Origin: Salinisphaera sp052044135
GTDB lineage: Bacteria; Pseudomonadota; Gammaproteobacteria; Nevskiales; Salinisphaeraceae
Direction: 5' to 3'
Length of the DNA stretch: 64,000 nt
Assembly (NCBI RefSeq): GCF_052044135.1
Contig: NZ_JBQDYF010000006.1
Span: 62,001-126,000, forward strand
This document shows, piece after piece, positions 9,335 through 20,482 of this stretch. Below the pieces are notes generated by a model. That model worked only from the letters and a program-made list of their open reading frames with translations, made no database searches and had not been told where the DNA came from. Position 1 is the first letter of the stretch; the number at the start of each line of letters is the position of its first letter. Position numbers and translations under genes: made by a program.

Positions 9335-10231
9335 ATGCCGAGCCAGGGCAAGTCGCCTGACCGCGACACCCCGCGCCGGGAATGGCCGAGCGAGATTCCG
9401 GCGGTGGGGTGGATCGAGATCCTGCGCGGCGTGGCGCGCGGCATGGGACGCGATCAGGTGAGCATCGACGCCGCGGCGATCACGTTTCTGGCGTTGTTCG
9501 GTATCTTTTCGGCGGTCTCAGCGTTCGTGGCCTTCTATGGCCTGTATGCCAATCCGGCCAGCGTGGTGGCCGACATGCGCGCCCTGTCCGGTTTCGTGCC
9601 CGCGGATGTGGTCGTCTCCATGATCGGGCAGATGAAGACGCTGGCGAGCCGGGGCACGTCGACGCTTTGGCTGGCGGGTACGTTCAGCGGCCTGATCGCG
9701 CTGTGGTGCGCTGAGCAGGGTATCGGTGTGCTGCTGCTCGCCCTGCATGCCGCGTATCGCGAGCGGCCGGAGTTCAGCTGGCGGCACGCGCTGCGTTCGC
9801 TGGGCCTTGCGGTGGCGGTGATCTGCGGACTGGTGTTCGTGTCGGTGCTGGCGATCGGGCTGCCGGAGATCGCCCGATCGATCTGGTCCTCGCTGTGGAT
9901 CGCCGAATGTCTGCGCGCGGTGGGCATGGCCTTGGGCGGACTGGTGCTGTTTTTCGGGTTGGCGGCCTTGTATCGCTGGGGACCGGATCGTCGGCCGCCG
10001 CGCTGGCGCTGGGTGCGCGTGGGGGCCGGTGTGGTGGTCACCTTCTGGACTATCGCTTCAAGCGTGTTCTCGGTGTTCCTGTCCTACTCGGATTCCTATA
10101 CCACGCTGTATGGCTCGCTGTCCGGCGTGGTTCTGCTGCTCACGCTCACCTACGTCACCGTGCTGACCGTGCTGGTCGGCGGCGAAATCAACGCGCAGCT
10201 CGAGGCCAAGTACGGGCCCTCGGCTGAATAG
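9335..10231 (+). CDS. YihY/BrkB-family membrane protein
   Basis: The 298-residue protein has six predicted helices and the family hallmarks: an early AAAITFLALFGIF segment and a C-terminal SYSDSYTTLYGSLSGV followed by GGEINAQLE. Members are inner-membrane proteins once misnamed RNase BN, with no agreed biochemical role. A GGAGG site stands six bases before the ATG. Its stop is only four bases from the stop of the convergent PerM-type gene. Confidence 0.88.
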   Translation: MPSQGKSPDRDTPRREWPSEIPAVGWIEILRGVARGMGRDQVSIDAAAITFLALFGIFSAVSAFVAFYGLYANPASVVADMRALSGFVPADVVVSMIGQMKTLASRGTSTLWLAGTFSGLIALWCAEQGIGVLLLALHAAYRERPEFSWRHALRSLGLAVAVICGLVFVSVLAIGLPEIARSIWSSLWIAECLRAVGMALGGLVLFFGLAALYRWGPDRRPPRWRWVRVGAGVVVTFWTIASSVFSVFLSYSDSYTTLYGSLSGVVLLLTLTYVTVLTVLVGGEINAQLEAKYGPSAE

Positions 10232-10235
10232 GCGC

Positions 10236-11375
10236 TTAGCCGGATTTATTACCCGGCAGATGCGGCTCTTCGCCGATCACGTCCTGAACATAGCTGAGCT
10301 GGATGACCACGGCGATTACCAGCGCGATCGGGGTCGCCAGCGCGATGCCCAGCACGCCGGCAGTGGCCCCGCCCAGCACCTGCACAGACAACAAAAAGGC
10401 CGGTGCGATCGAGGCCGCGCGGCGCTGGATCAGCGGGGCGAGCAGATAGCCTTCGATGATGTGCAGCGCCAGATACAGCGCGCCGACGTAAAACATCGGC
10501 CAGATGCCGTGCATGCCGGCGATCAGCAGCGCCGGAATCGCCGATACCAGCGCGCCCAGGTAGGGGATGAAGGTGAGCAGGCCGGCCAGCAACGCCAGCG
10601 ACATGGGAAACGGGATGCCGATCGCCCACAGCCCGGCGAGGCTGCCGAGCCCGACCAGACTCATCGAGATGGCCCGCCCGGTCAGCCAGCGCCGCACGGC
10701 GTCGGTGGCCTCGTGGGCGATCATGTCGGCCCGGGTCTGGCGCGTCGGCGGAAACAGCCGCAACAGCCCGCTGTAGTAGAGCTTGGGTCGGAGCGCCAGA
10801 TAAATGCCGATGATCAGGACCACGAACAGATCGGTCAGCGAGGTGATGGTCACCGACAGCGCGCTCGATAGCTCACTGGTGAGCTGCTCGCCCAGTGAAT
10901 TGCCCGAGCTGGAGCCGCTGGCGCTGCTGTGCGATTGACCGAACAGATGCGCCGCGATCTGATAATGCTGCAGCTTGGCCTGAAGCGCATCGATCGACTG
11001 CGCGATCTGGTTCTGCAGCCGCGGCGCCTGCGAGGCGACGTTCATGGTGCCGAGCGTGGTGGCCGCCCCGGCCAGCAGCGCAATGATGGTAAGCACCGCG
11101 ATCACCGCCGGATGGCGGGCCAGCCCGGTGACTTTCGACACCATGCGCGCCAGGGTGTCGAGCGCGACGGCGACCAGAAACGCCGAAAAAATCAGCAACA
11201 CGGCGTGGCCGACCGTCCACAGGAACCAGAGCAGGGCGATGCTGCCGATGGCGGTCGCCGCCACGATCAGGCAGCGGCGCCAGAAATCGCGCAGATCCCT
11301 GGCCTCGCGCCGCGAACGGCTCATCGCGGTCGCTTCCGTCGTGTTGTCGGCCATGCCAGCAGCCACTCGCATCAT
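10236..11375 (-). CDS. AI-2E / PerM family transporter
   Basis: The 379-residue protein has the AI-2E transporter plan: two N-terminal helices, a soluble segment of about residues 125-200 rich in serine and glutamine, and a C-terminal group of helices containing the GIPFPMSLALLAGLLTFIPY segment. Family members export small solutes or, in some bacteria, autoinducer-2 or sodium. No quorum-sensing genes are near, so the solute is not predicted. Several in-frame ATGs exist in the first 18 codons and the true start is uncertain. Confidence 0.85.
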   Translation of the reverse strand: MMRVAAGMADNTTEATAMSRSRREARDLRDFWRRCLIVAATAIGSIALLWFLWTVGHAVLLIFSAFLVAVALDTLARMVSKVTGLARHPAVIAVLTIIALLAGAATTLGTMNVASQAPRLQNQIAQSIDALQAKLQHYQIAAHLFGQSHSSASGSSSGNSLGEQLTSELSSALSVTITSLTDLFVVLIIGIYLALRPKLYYSGLLRLFPPTRQTRADMIAHEATDAVRRWLTGRAISMSLVGLGSLAGLWAIGIPFPMSLALLAGLLTFIPYLGALVSAIPALLIAGMHGIWPMFYVGALYLALHIIEGYLLAPLIQRRAASIAPAFLLSVQVLGGATAGVLGIALATPIALVIAVVIQLSYVQDVIGEEPHLPGNKSG

Positions 11376-11492
11376 CGGATTATCAGACTATCATCGCCCG
11401 GCGGCCACGTCCGGGATATCCGGGCAACTGCCGAGGCGGCGTCACGAACCGGCTGTGGCACACTGCACGGCTGCTTCGACGCGCTGTTCGTC

Positions 11493-12803
11493 ATGGCTCA
11501 ACCGAACGCCGATATCGATGTCACGCTGCGCCGCATCCTCGCCCTCGCCCTGCCTGCGCTCGGCGTGCTGGCGGCCGAGCCGCTCTACGTGCTGGTCGAC
11601 ACCGCCGTGGTGGGCCATCTCGGCGCGGTGCCGCTGGCCGGTCTCGCGCTCGGCGGCACCCTGCTGAGCGTCTTGACCAGCCAGTTGACGTTTTTGTCCT
11701 ACGGCACCACGGCGCGGACATCCCGGCTCTATGGTGCCGGGCGGCGCGCCGACGCCGTGGCCGAGGGTGGCCAGGCGACCTGGCTGGCGATCGCGGTGGG
11801 CGTACTGGTGTTTGTACTCGGCGAGATCTTTGCCCGCGACCTGGCCTGGCTGTTGGCCGGCCGGGCGCCGATCGCCAATGCCGCGGCCGAATGGCTGCGC
11901 ATTGCGCTGTTCGGCGCGCCGGCGATCCTGATCACGCTGGCTGGCAATGGCTGGATGCGCGGTGTGCAGGATACGGTGCGGCCACTGCGCTACGTGCTCG
12001 CGGCCAATATCGCCTCCGGCATCGCCTGCCCGATCCTGGTCTATCCGGTCGGCCTCGGCCTGGCGGGTTCGGCGATCGCCAACGTGCTCGCCCAGACCAT
12101 TGCTGCCGTGCTGTTCGTGATGGCATTGCTGCGCGAGCGCGCGATGCACCGGCCGGGCCTGGCGGTCATGCGCGCCCAGATGGTGCTGGGCCGCGACCTG
12201 ATTCTGCGCAGCGCCTCGTTCCAGATCTGTTTTCTGTCCGCGGCGGCGGTGGCGGCGCGCCACTCCGCCGCGGCCGCCGGTGCGCACCAGATCGTCTACG
12301 AGCTGTGGTCGTTCCTGTCGTTGATCCTGGACTCGCTGGCGATTGCCGCCCAGGCCCTGATCGGGGCGGCGCTGGGCGGCGATCGCACCGCCGACGCCCA
12401 GCGCGTGGCCTGGCGCATCACCGGCTATTCGCTGGCGCTGGGTATTGTGCTGGGCGGCGTGTTTGCAGCGGCCTACCCGGTGCTGCCGCATGTGTTTACC
12501 AGCGATACCGCCGTGCTGGCCCAGATTCCCTATGCCTGGTGGCTGTTCGTGGTCCAGCAACCCGTGGCCGGGGTCGTGTTCGCACTCGACGGCGTGCTGC
12601 TCGGGGCCGGCGATACGGCTTTCCTGCGGACCACCACGCTGGGCGCGGCACTGCTCGGCTTCCTGCCGTTGATATGGCTGTCCTATGTCTTCGGCTGGGG
12701 GCTGTTCGGCATCTGGACCGGGCTGACCGTATTCCTGCTCGCCAGGCTGGTCGCGACGGTGTGGCGGACGCACTCCGGCGCGTGGGCGGTCGGCGGAACC
12801 TGA
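11493..12803 (+). CDS. MATE-family efflux transporter (DinF-like)
   Basis: The ATG at 11493 opens a 436-residue protein with twelve predicted helices in two related halves. The N-terminal EPLYVLVDTAVVGHLG segment is the DinF-type MATE signature. These inner-membrane antiporters extrude cationic drugs or metabolites using sodium or proton gradients. The open frame extends far upstream, but that part is antisense to the PerM-type gene and is not coding. It is divergent from PerM. Confidence 0.88.
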   Translation: MAQPNADIDVTLRRILALALPALGVLAAEPLYVLVDTAVVGHLGAVPLAGLALGGTLLSVLTSQLTFLSYGTTARTSRLYGAGRRADAVAEGGQATWLAIAVGVLVFVLGEIFARDLAWLLAGRAPIANAAAEWLRIALFGAPAILITLAGNGWMRGVQDTVRPLRYVLAANIASGIACPILVYPVGLGLAGSAIANVLAQTIAAVLFVMALLRERAMHRPGLAVMRAQMVLGRDLILRSASFQICFLSAAAVAARHSAAAAGAHQIVYELWSFLSLILDSLAIAAQALIGAALGGDRTADAQRVAWRITGYSLALGIVLGGVFAAAYPVLPHVFTSDTAVLAQIPYAWWLFVVQQPVAGVVFALDGVLLGAGDTAFLRTTTLGAALLGFLPLIWLSYVFGWGLFGIWTGLTVFLLARLVATVWRTHSGAWAVGGT

Positions 12804-12879
12804 CGCGTGCCCCGTTCGGTCCTGCGGACGCCCCGCGCTATCATGGCGCCGCCATTTGGCGGCTTGACCTGACCACGCC

Positions 12880-13251
12880 ATGTCCACGACACGTCAATTG
12901 AACCTCATCGACTGGATCTGCGAGGGGGCCGGCCTGGTCGGCATGGCGGCGGCGCTGGTCGCCTGTTCGCTGGCCTACAGCGTCAGTCCGCCGCTGGATT
13001 TCTGGGTGACGGTCGGGCTGTCGCTGGCCGGTAATCTGCTCTACATCGTGCATGTGCTCGCGCGGCGTGCGACCGGCAACAGCGCGCTCACCTGGCGCGA
13101 GCTGGTGCTGGCGACTCTCGTACCCATCGTGGCGCTGCTGGTGACGATCGTGATCGCGGGCGAGATCGGTGGCCTGTTCGACCTGCCGTTCGCCGGCTCG
13201 GCGAATACGCCGGCAAAACACGTCATCACGCTGTCGCCGAACCACCACTAG
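12880..13251 (+). CDS. Small three-helix membrane protein, unknown function
   Basis: The 123-residue product starts with a short polar stretch containing LIDWICEGAG. It then has three hydrophobic helices (about residues 18-38, 43-62 and 75-95) and a polar tail ending in two histidines. I do not recognise a family. It sits downstream of the MATE gene across a 76-bp gap that contains a small GCCGCCA hairpin, so it could be cotranscribed or independent. Coding is supported by its GC3 bias and hydrophobic layout. Confidence 0.65.
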   Translation: MSTTRQLNLIDWICEGAGLVGMAAALVACSLAYSVSPPLDFWVTVGLSLAGNLLYIVHVLARRATGNSALTWRELVLATLVPIVALLVTIVIAGEIGGLFDLPFAGSANTPAKHVITLSPNHH

Positions 13252-13565
13252 CACGTCACGCGGCGATGCGCTGACCACCGATGTGCGCCCGGCGCCGGAA
13301 CCGACCGGCTTGTGCGCTCGCCGCCCCGTCTTTTCCGCACTCTTGAAACTCGGTAGATCCCGGATTGTTTTTGCGGCGTCGCCGTTCGCGGCGTGTGCAC
13401 GGTCGATGCGCCCGGTGCGGCCCCAGGCCCGACGCTCGGTGCCGAGTCTGAAAGTCGCAATAATATTGTCATCAACTATTAAGCAAGAAACGCTCCCGCC
13501 GTTATACGGCGGTAGCAATAACTTGCGGGTGCGGCCCAAAAAGCACCCGTTTCAGGAGCCAGATC
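13252..13565. promoter_or_regulatory. Promoter/leader region of the chemoreceptor operon with hairpins
   Basis: This 314-bp gap is unusually AT-rich at 13455-13492, probably the promoter core. It then contains a perfect hairpin at 13496-13512 (CCGCCGT, TAT, ACGGCGG) and a second imperfect one (GGGTGC and GCACCC, about 13527-13549) just before the CAGGAG ribosome site. The leader hairpins could affect translation or mRNA stability. No sigma-28 flagellar-type promoter is evident. Confidence 0.45.
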
Positions 13566-15308
13566 ATGTCGCCTAGCCCCGCTAACCCGGAAGAGGTTGA
13601 AAACAATCACCGTGCCGATGTGCTCGATGCCCTGGATCGGTCGCTGGCCATCATCGAATTCGCCCCCGATGGCCGGATTCTGGACGCCAATACGAATTTC
13701 CTGAATTTGATGGGCTATGAGCGCGAGGCAGTGGTGGGCGAGCATCACCGCCTGTTCTGCACTCCCGAGGATGCTGCCGATCATCGGTACGCCGAGTTCT
13801 GGCGCAAGCTCGGCCAGAAAGGCCAGTACGACAGCAACGAATACAGGCGCCTGGCCCGGGACGGGCGATCGGTATGGCTGCGTGCCACCTACAACCCGAT
13901 TCTCGGCGCCGACGGGCGTGTGCAGAAAGTGATCAAGTTCGCGACCGACATCACGGCGGATAAGCTGCGCAACGCCGAATTCGAGAGCAAGCTCGAGGCC
14001 ATCGATCGGTCGCAGGCGATTGCCGAGTTCGATCTCGAGGGCGTGGTGTTGACCGCCAACGCGCATTTTCTCGCCGCGATGGGCTATTCGCTCGATGAAG
14101 TCGTCGGTCGCCATCACCGCATGTTCTGTGAGCCGGATTATGCGCGCAGTGACGCCTATGCCGAGTTCTGGGCCCGGCTGAAGGCCGGCGAGTTCATGGT
14201 CGACGAGTTCCGGCGCGTGGGCCGGGATGGGAACGAAGTCTGGATTCAGGCCAGCTACAATCCGGTTCTCGATGCCGACGGGCAGCCCTACAAGGTGGTC
14301 AAGTTCGCCACCGACGTCACCGAATCCCGCGCCCGCAACATCGAGTTCCAGGGCAAGGTCAATGCCATCGAGCGCTCGCAGTCGGTGGTGGAGTTCGACC
14401 TGTCCGGCAGTATTCTGGCCGCCAACGACAATTTTCTGGCGTTGATGGGCTATCGCCGGGACGAGTTGATCGGTCAGCATCATCGTTTGCTGTGCGATCC
14501 CGCGTTTGTCACCAGCGCCGCCTATCGCGATTTCTGGAATGCGCTCGGCGGCGGCGAGTTCTTTACCGACCGCTTCCTGCGGATCGGCCGCCACGGGCAG
14601 AAGGTCTGGATCCAGGGCTCCTACAACCCGGTGCTGGATGCCGACGGCAAGCCGTACAAGGTGGTGAAGTTCGCCACCGATATCACCCCGGAAGTCGAGC
14701 GCGAGGCGCATATCGGCGAGCAGGCCGATGCCATGGCGGCCGCCATCCGCCAGCTGGATCGCAGCATCCGTTCCGTGGTCGACAATACCCGCGATGCCCG
14801 GGGCCAGGCACAAACCACCCGCGGCGAGGCGGAAAGCGGCAGCCGGGCGATTGGCGACTCGACCGAGGCGATGCAGGCGATTCGCAAGTCCTCGGAGGAC
14901 ATCGCCGAAATCGTCGGCGTGATCGGCGAGATCGCCTCGCAGACCAACCTGCTGGCTTTTAACGCGGCAATCGAGGCCGCGCGGGCCGGCGAGCACGGGC
15001 TGGGGTTTTCGGTGGTGGCCGACGAAGTGCGCAAGCTGGCGGAGAAATCGGCCGATGCAACACGCCAGATCAATCGCCTTATTGCCGAGTCGCAGCGCCG
15101 CATCGACAGCGGCGCGCAGGTCGCCGACAAGGCACGTGATGCCTTCGGTCGGATCAGCGAAGGCGTGGTCTCGACCACCCAGGCGGTCGAGGACATCGCC
15201 GGCGCCACGGAGTCGCAGCTGGAGACCGCGCAGCACGTGGTGGAGCTCATCAGCGCCCTGACCGATAGCGCCAGCGGCGGGCGCGAGTCGCAGTCGGCGG
15301 CCGCGTAA
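13566..15308 (+). CDS. Soluble methyl-accepting chemotaxis protein with three PAS domains
   Basis: The 580-residue protein has no membrane helix. Three PAS repeats cover about residues 20-135, 142-257 and 264-379. Each carries a G-x-HHR-x-x-C motif (GEHHRLFC, GRHHRMFC, GQHHRLLC), as in BdlA/Aer-type energy or redox sensors. The MCP signalling hairpin follows, with the tip sequence EIASQTNLLAFNAAIEAARA at about residues 458-477. It should sense a cytoplasmic cue and control a CheA kinase. It lacks a C-terminal CheR-binding pentapeptide. Its TAA overlaps the ATG of the CheW-domain gene, so the two are translationally coupled. Confidence 0.9.
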   Translation: MSPSPANPEEVENNHRADVLDALDRSLAIIEFAPDGRILDANTNFLNLMGYEREAVVGEHHRLFCTPEDAADHRYAEFWRKLGQKGQYDSNEYRRLARDGRSVWLRATYNPILGADGRVQKVIKFATDITADKLRNAEFESKLEAIDRSQAIAEFDLEGVVLTANAHFLAAMGYSLDEVVGRHHRMFCEPDYARSDAYAEFWARLKAGEFMVDEFRRVGRDGNEVWIQASYNPVLDADGQPYKVVKFATDVTESRARNIEFQGKVNAIERSQSVVEFDLSGSILAANDNFLALMGYRRDELIGQHHRLLCDPAFVTSAAYRDFWNALGGGEFFTDRFLRIGRHGQKVWIQGSYNPVLDADGKPYKVVKFATDITPEVEREAHIGEQADAMAAAIRQLDRSIRSVVDNTRDARGQAQTTRGEAESGSRAIGDSTEAMQAIRKSSEDIAEIVGVIGEIASQTNLLAFNAAIEAARAGEHGLGFSVVADEVRKLAEKSADATRQINRLIAESQRRIDSGAQVADKARDAFGRISEGVVSTTQAVEDIAGATESQLETAQHVVELISALTDSASGGRESQSAAA

Positions 15309-16777
15309 TGAGTGCGCTGAGTCTGGCCACCCTCGTTCTGGCGGGGACCGAGGTCGCGTTGGAAAGCGATGCGTTGCAGGAGGTGGTCCCGCTGCCGGAA
15401 CGGTTGGCGCCAGTGCCGCAGGCACCGGCCTGGTCGCTCGGGAGCTTCGTGCTGCGCGGCGCGCCGGTACCGGTCATCGATTTCGCGCAACTGCTGGGCC
15501 TCGGCGGCGATCAGGCGCCGGCCCGGCGCCTGGTGGCCATCGTCGCCCGCGATGGCCAGGTGTTCGGCTTCGCCGTCGACGGGGTCGGGCAAGTGCTGGG
15601 GATCGCCGCCGCCGACTGCCACAGTGTGACCCGGTCGCACGGGGGGCTGGTGCCCCGCATGTTCGCGCGCGACGGCGGCGAGGCGGTGTATGTGCTGGAT
15701 CTGGACGCCGTATTCGCGCTTGAGAATCTGCTACAGGTTCAACAGGGGGCCGCGGCTGGCAGCGGAGAGCCGGCGACGGCCCGGGCGGCGGGCGGTGAGG
15801 TGCGGGCGCTTGCTCTGCGCTGCGGCGAGCTGCGCGTGGCGCTGGCGCTGTCGGTGGTGCACGAAATCACCCGCCGCGGCACGGTGATCGAACCGGCCAT
15901 CGGCGCCCGCGCCTACGTCGGTCATGTCGACTGGCGGGGCCGGCGGCTGGCCCTGCTCGATCCGGCCGCCCTGGTCGGCCGGCCCCGCTCGGTCGGCAGT
16001 GAGGGCCTGGTGGTCGTGGTCGAGCTCGGTTGCGGCTGGCTGGCACTGGCGGTCGACGAGGCGCTGGGCATTGTTGCCTGCGACGAAACCCGGCGGCGGA
16101 CCGCCACGGACTCGGATCGCATCCACAATCATGTCGCCGCGCTCCTCGAGGACGAAGCGCTGGGCCCGTTGTTGCTGCTCGATCATGCGCAGCTCGCGGC
16201 CAACGACGCGGTCGCGGCGTATGCGGCGCTCGCCCAGGGCACGGCCGTTCGCGCCAAGGCGGTGAACGGCGCCGATGCCGCAGGCGCCGGCGAAGCCTGG
16301 ACCCGTTTTGCCTACATGCACTTCACCGCGGCGGGCAAGCTCTCGGCCGCGGTGGAAGATATCGATGCGGTGACTGCTTATCCGTCGGAAACCATGCCCT
16401 GTCCGGTGGGCGGGCCGTTTCAGGCGCGCTTCGTGCACGGCGGACGCACGGTCATGCTGGCCGATTTGCGGGCGTTGTTGTGGCGCGGCACCCCGACGAC
16501 GGCCGAGGCCGGCCGGGTGCTGATCGTCACCGCCGATGACGGCGCGGTCGGTTTTGTCGTGGACAGCGTCGAGGCCATCGCCTATATCGAGGCGCCGGCA
16601 GCGTCGTATCACGAGCACCGCGCCGGGCCGCGCTCCGACGGCGACGGTCTGGTGGGCTGCAAACGCCTGGTCCGGGTCGGCGTCGGCGCGCAGCAGCAGT
16701 TCCTGTCGGTGGTGCGGCTGCGCGATCTGGCCGCCATGCTGCTGGCCGAGCCGTCGCGCGTGCAGGCCGCGGGCTGA
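15308..16777 (+). CDS. Protein with three CheW-like domains
   Basis: The 489-residue protein contains three successive CheW-like SH3 folds, at about residues 5-150, 160-310 and 325-485, with no kinase or receiver domain. CheW folds bridge receptors and CheA. Three in tandem could cross-link receptor arrays or hold several partners. The start overlaps the stop of the PAS chemoreceptor (TAATG), which strongly suggests a stoichiometric pair. No cheA, cheY, cheR or cheB is adjacent. The domains are divergent and rich in alanine and valine. The division into three is my reading of repeated VxxDFxxLLG-like and FxVDxVxxV-like segments. Confidence 0.75.
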   Translation: MSALSLATLVLAGTEVALESDALQEVVPLPERLAPVPQAPAWSLGSFVLRGAPVPVIDFAQLLGLGGDQAPARRLVAIVARDGQVFGFAVDGVGQVLGIAAADCHSVTRSHGGLVPRMFARDGGEAVYVLDLDAVFALENLLQVQQGAAAGSGEPATARAAGGEVRALALRCGELRVALALSVVHEITRRGTVIEPAIGARAYVGHVDWRGRRLALLDPAALVGRPRSVGSEGLVVVVELGCGWLALAVDEALGIVACDETRRRTATDSDRIHNHVAALLEDEALGPLLLLDHAQLAANDAVAAYAALAQGTAVRAKAVNGADAAGAGEAWTRFAYMHFTAAGKLSAAVEDIDAVTAYPSETMPCPVGGPFQARFVHGGRTVMLADLRALLWRGTPTTAEAGRVLIVTADDGAVGFVVDSVEAIAYIEAPAASYHEHRAGPRSDGDGLVGCKRLVRVGVGAQQQFLSVVRLRDLAAMLLAEPSRVQAAG

Positions 16778-16866
16778 CGGGGCCGGCTCGTCAAGCCGCG
16801 CACCGAACGACGGCCCGCCGTCCGCGCGGCAGGCCGGTAACCCTAAGAGTCCATTTGAAAACTTGA

Positions 16867-17000
16867 AGACGGACACGCCGTGGCAGCAGGCGCCGCCAGG
16901 CTTTCGGGCTGCGTTTTCGCGAAGAAAAACAGTCCGCAGATCAACGCCGATGCGGTTATCGTTTGGCGGCATAGCGGATTTGAGGCGCTCACCGGCCACG
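16867..17000. repeat. Degenerate copy of the A-type intergenic element
   Basis: A shortened arm A (TCCGCAGATCAACGCCGAT, from 16933) is followed by sequence closely matching the inside of the 50984-51190 element (GATGCGGTT, then GGCATAGCGGA, then ACCGGC). The upstream bases (GGCGCCG and GCTTTCGGG) also match that locus. No inverted partner arm is present on the right, so this is a truncated or decayed copy. One of the 10-bp repeats of arm A is deleted. Confidence 0.65.
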
Positions 17001-17088
17001 GAGTCGGCCCGAACATCGCATACGAAGGCTTTACGTGAATCCGCGAGCCCGCCGCGAATGGCCGGCCTATTGACTTCGCTTTCGAGAA

Positions 17089-17236
17089 CTATCCGCAGAT
17101 TACACGGATTTCGCAGATTATTAGGGCGCGCGGTGCGTGGCATCAATGCCTGCCGTTGTTGCCGCCGCATTCGGGATACGCACCGGTGCCCGCTCTCTTT
17201 ATTCCAATCTGTGCAATCTGCGTAATCTGTGGATAA
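17089..17236. repeat. B-type inverted-repeat element (148 bp)
   Basis: The left arm (17089-17120) and right arm (17205-17236) are near-perfect inverted copies of a 9-bp-period sequence made of CCGCAGATT/ACGCAGATT/TCACAGATT-like steps. The right arm ends in TGTGGATAA, an exact match to the reverse of the DnaA-box consensus TTATCCACA. It lies 31 bp past the stop of the minus-strand metH C-terminal gene, where it could also form a transcription-ending hairpin. Confidence 0.7.
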
Positions 17237-17267
17237 AGGCCTTAAACAAGGGTTTTGAAACTCACTC

Positions 17268-20000
<2,733 letters not shown>

Positions 20001-20016
20001 TGAAACCTCTGTTTTG

Positions 20017-20473
20017 TCCGCAGATCGACGCAGATCAACGCAGATAGGATGAATGGTTAACCCGGGCGATGACTTCGGATCAGTCGCCGGTGCTGTAATT
20101 CGGGCGTGCCGAAGTTCAGCAGCAGACCGCGCTCGATGCCGGTGGTCTTCAGATAGTTGATGACCTGGGCCTCGTGTTGCGGCGTTAGCCGGGATAGGGC
20201 CTTGAGTTCCAGGATCACGCTTTCAAAGCAGATGAAGTCCGCCCGGAACTGGCTTTGCAGCGGGCGTCCCTTGTACTGAACGTCGAGCAAGGGTTCGCGA
20301 ACGTACGGCACGCCGCGCTCGGTCAGTTCGATCGCCAGGGCGTCGTGATAGACGCTCTCCAGAAAACCGTTACGCAAGTAGCGATGGACCTCGAATGCAG
20401 CCCCGAGTATCGGATATGTCTGCTCGTCCTGCCCCTCGCTCTTCATCTGCGTCGATCTGCGTTGATCTGCGGA
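20017..20473. mobile_element. 457-bp inverted-repeat element carrying a GxxExxY nuclease-like gene
   Basis: Arm A at 20017-20045 and its inverted copy at 20445-20473 are each 29 bp and differ at two positions. Each is built from three CGCAGAT steps at 10-bp spacing. The single gene inside (20057-20446, minus) starts within the right arm and stops 11 bp from the left arm, so gene and arms form one unit. The element lies exactly between the two metH genes and ends 16 bp before the metH C-terminal start. No target duplication is obvious. Mobility is inferred from other copies in the window. Confidence 0.65.
20057..20446 (-). CDS. GxxExxY family protein (PD-(D/E)XK nuclease-like)
   Basis: The 129-residue protein carries the family motif as GFLESVY at residues 27-33. 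A PD-(D/E)XK-type core follows: D70 in FRADF, then E80-x-K82 in LELKA. This matches the GxxExxY / PDDEXK_3 family, whose function is not established. The three catalytic-type residues are intact, so nuclease activity is plausible but not shown. The start codon overlaps the inverted-repeat arm. Its codons are less GC-biased than those of metH, fitting an inserted gene. Being in the same direction as metH, it would be co-transcribed. Confidence 0.85.
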   Translation of the reverse strand: MKSEGQDEQTYPILGAAFEVHRYLRNGFLESVYHDALAIELTERGVPYVREPLLDVQYKGRPLQSQFRADFICFESVILELKALSRLTPQHEAQVINYLKTTGIERGLLLNFGTPELQHRRLIRSHRPG

Positions 20474-20482
20474 AAAATATCT

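Noticed and set aside
10929..11492. N-terminal extension of the MATE gene
   Set aside because: This part is antisense to the PerM-type gene and lacks hydrophobic helices. The MATE fold begins at the ATG at 11493.
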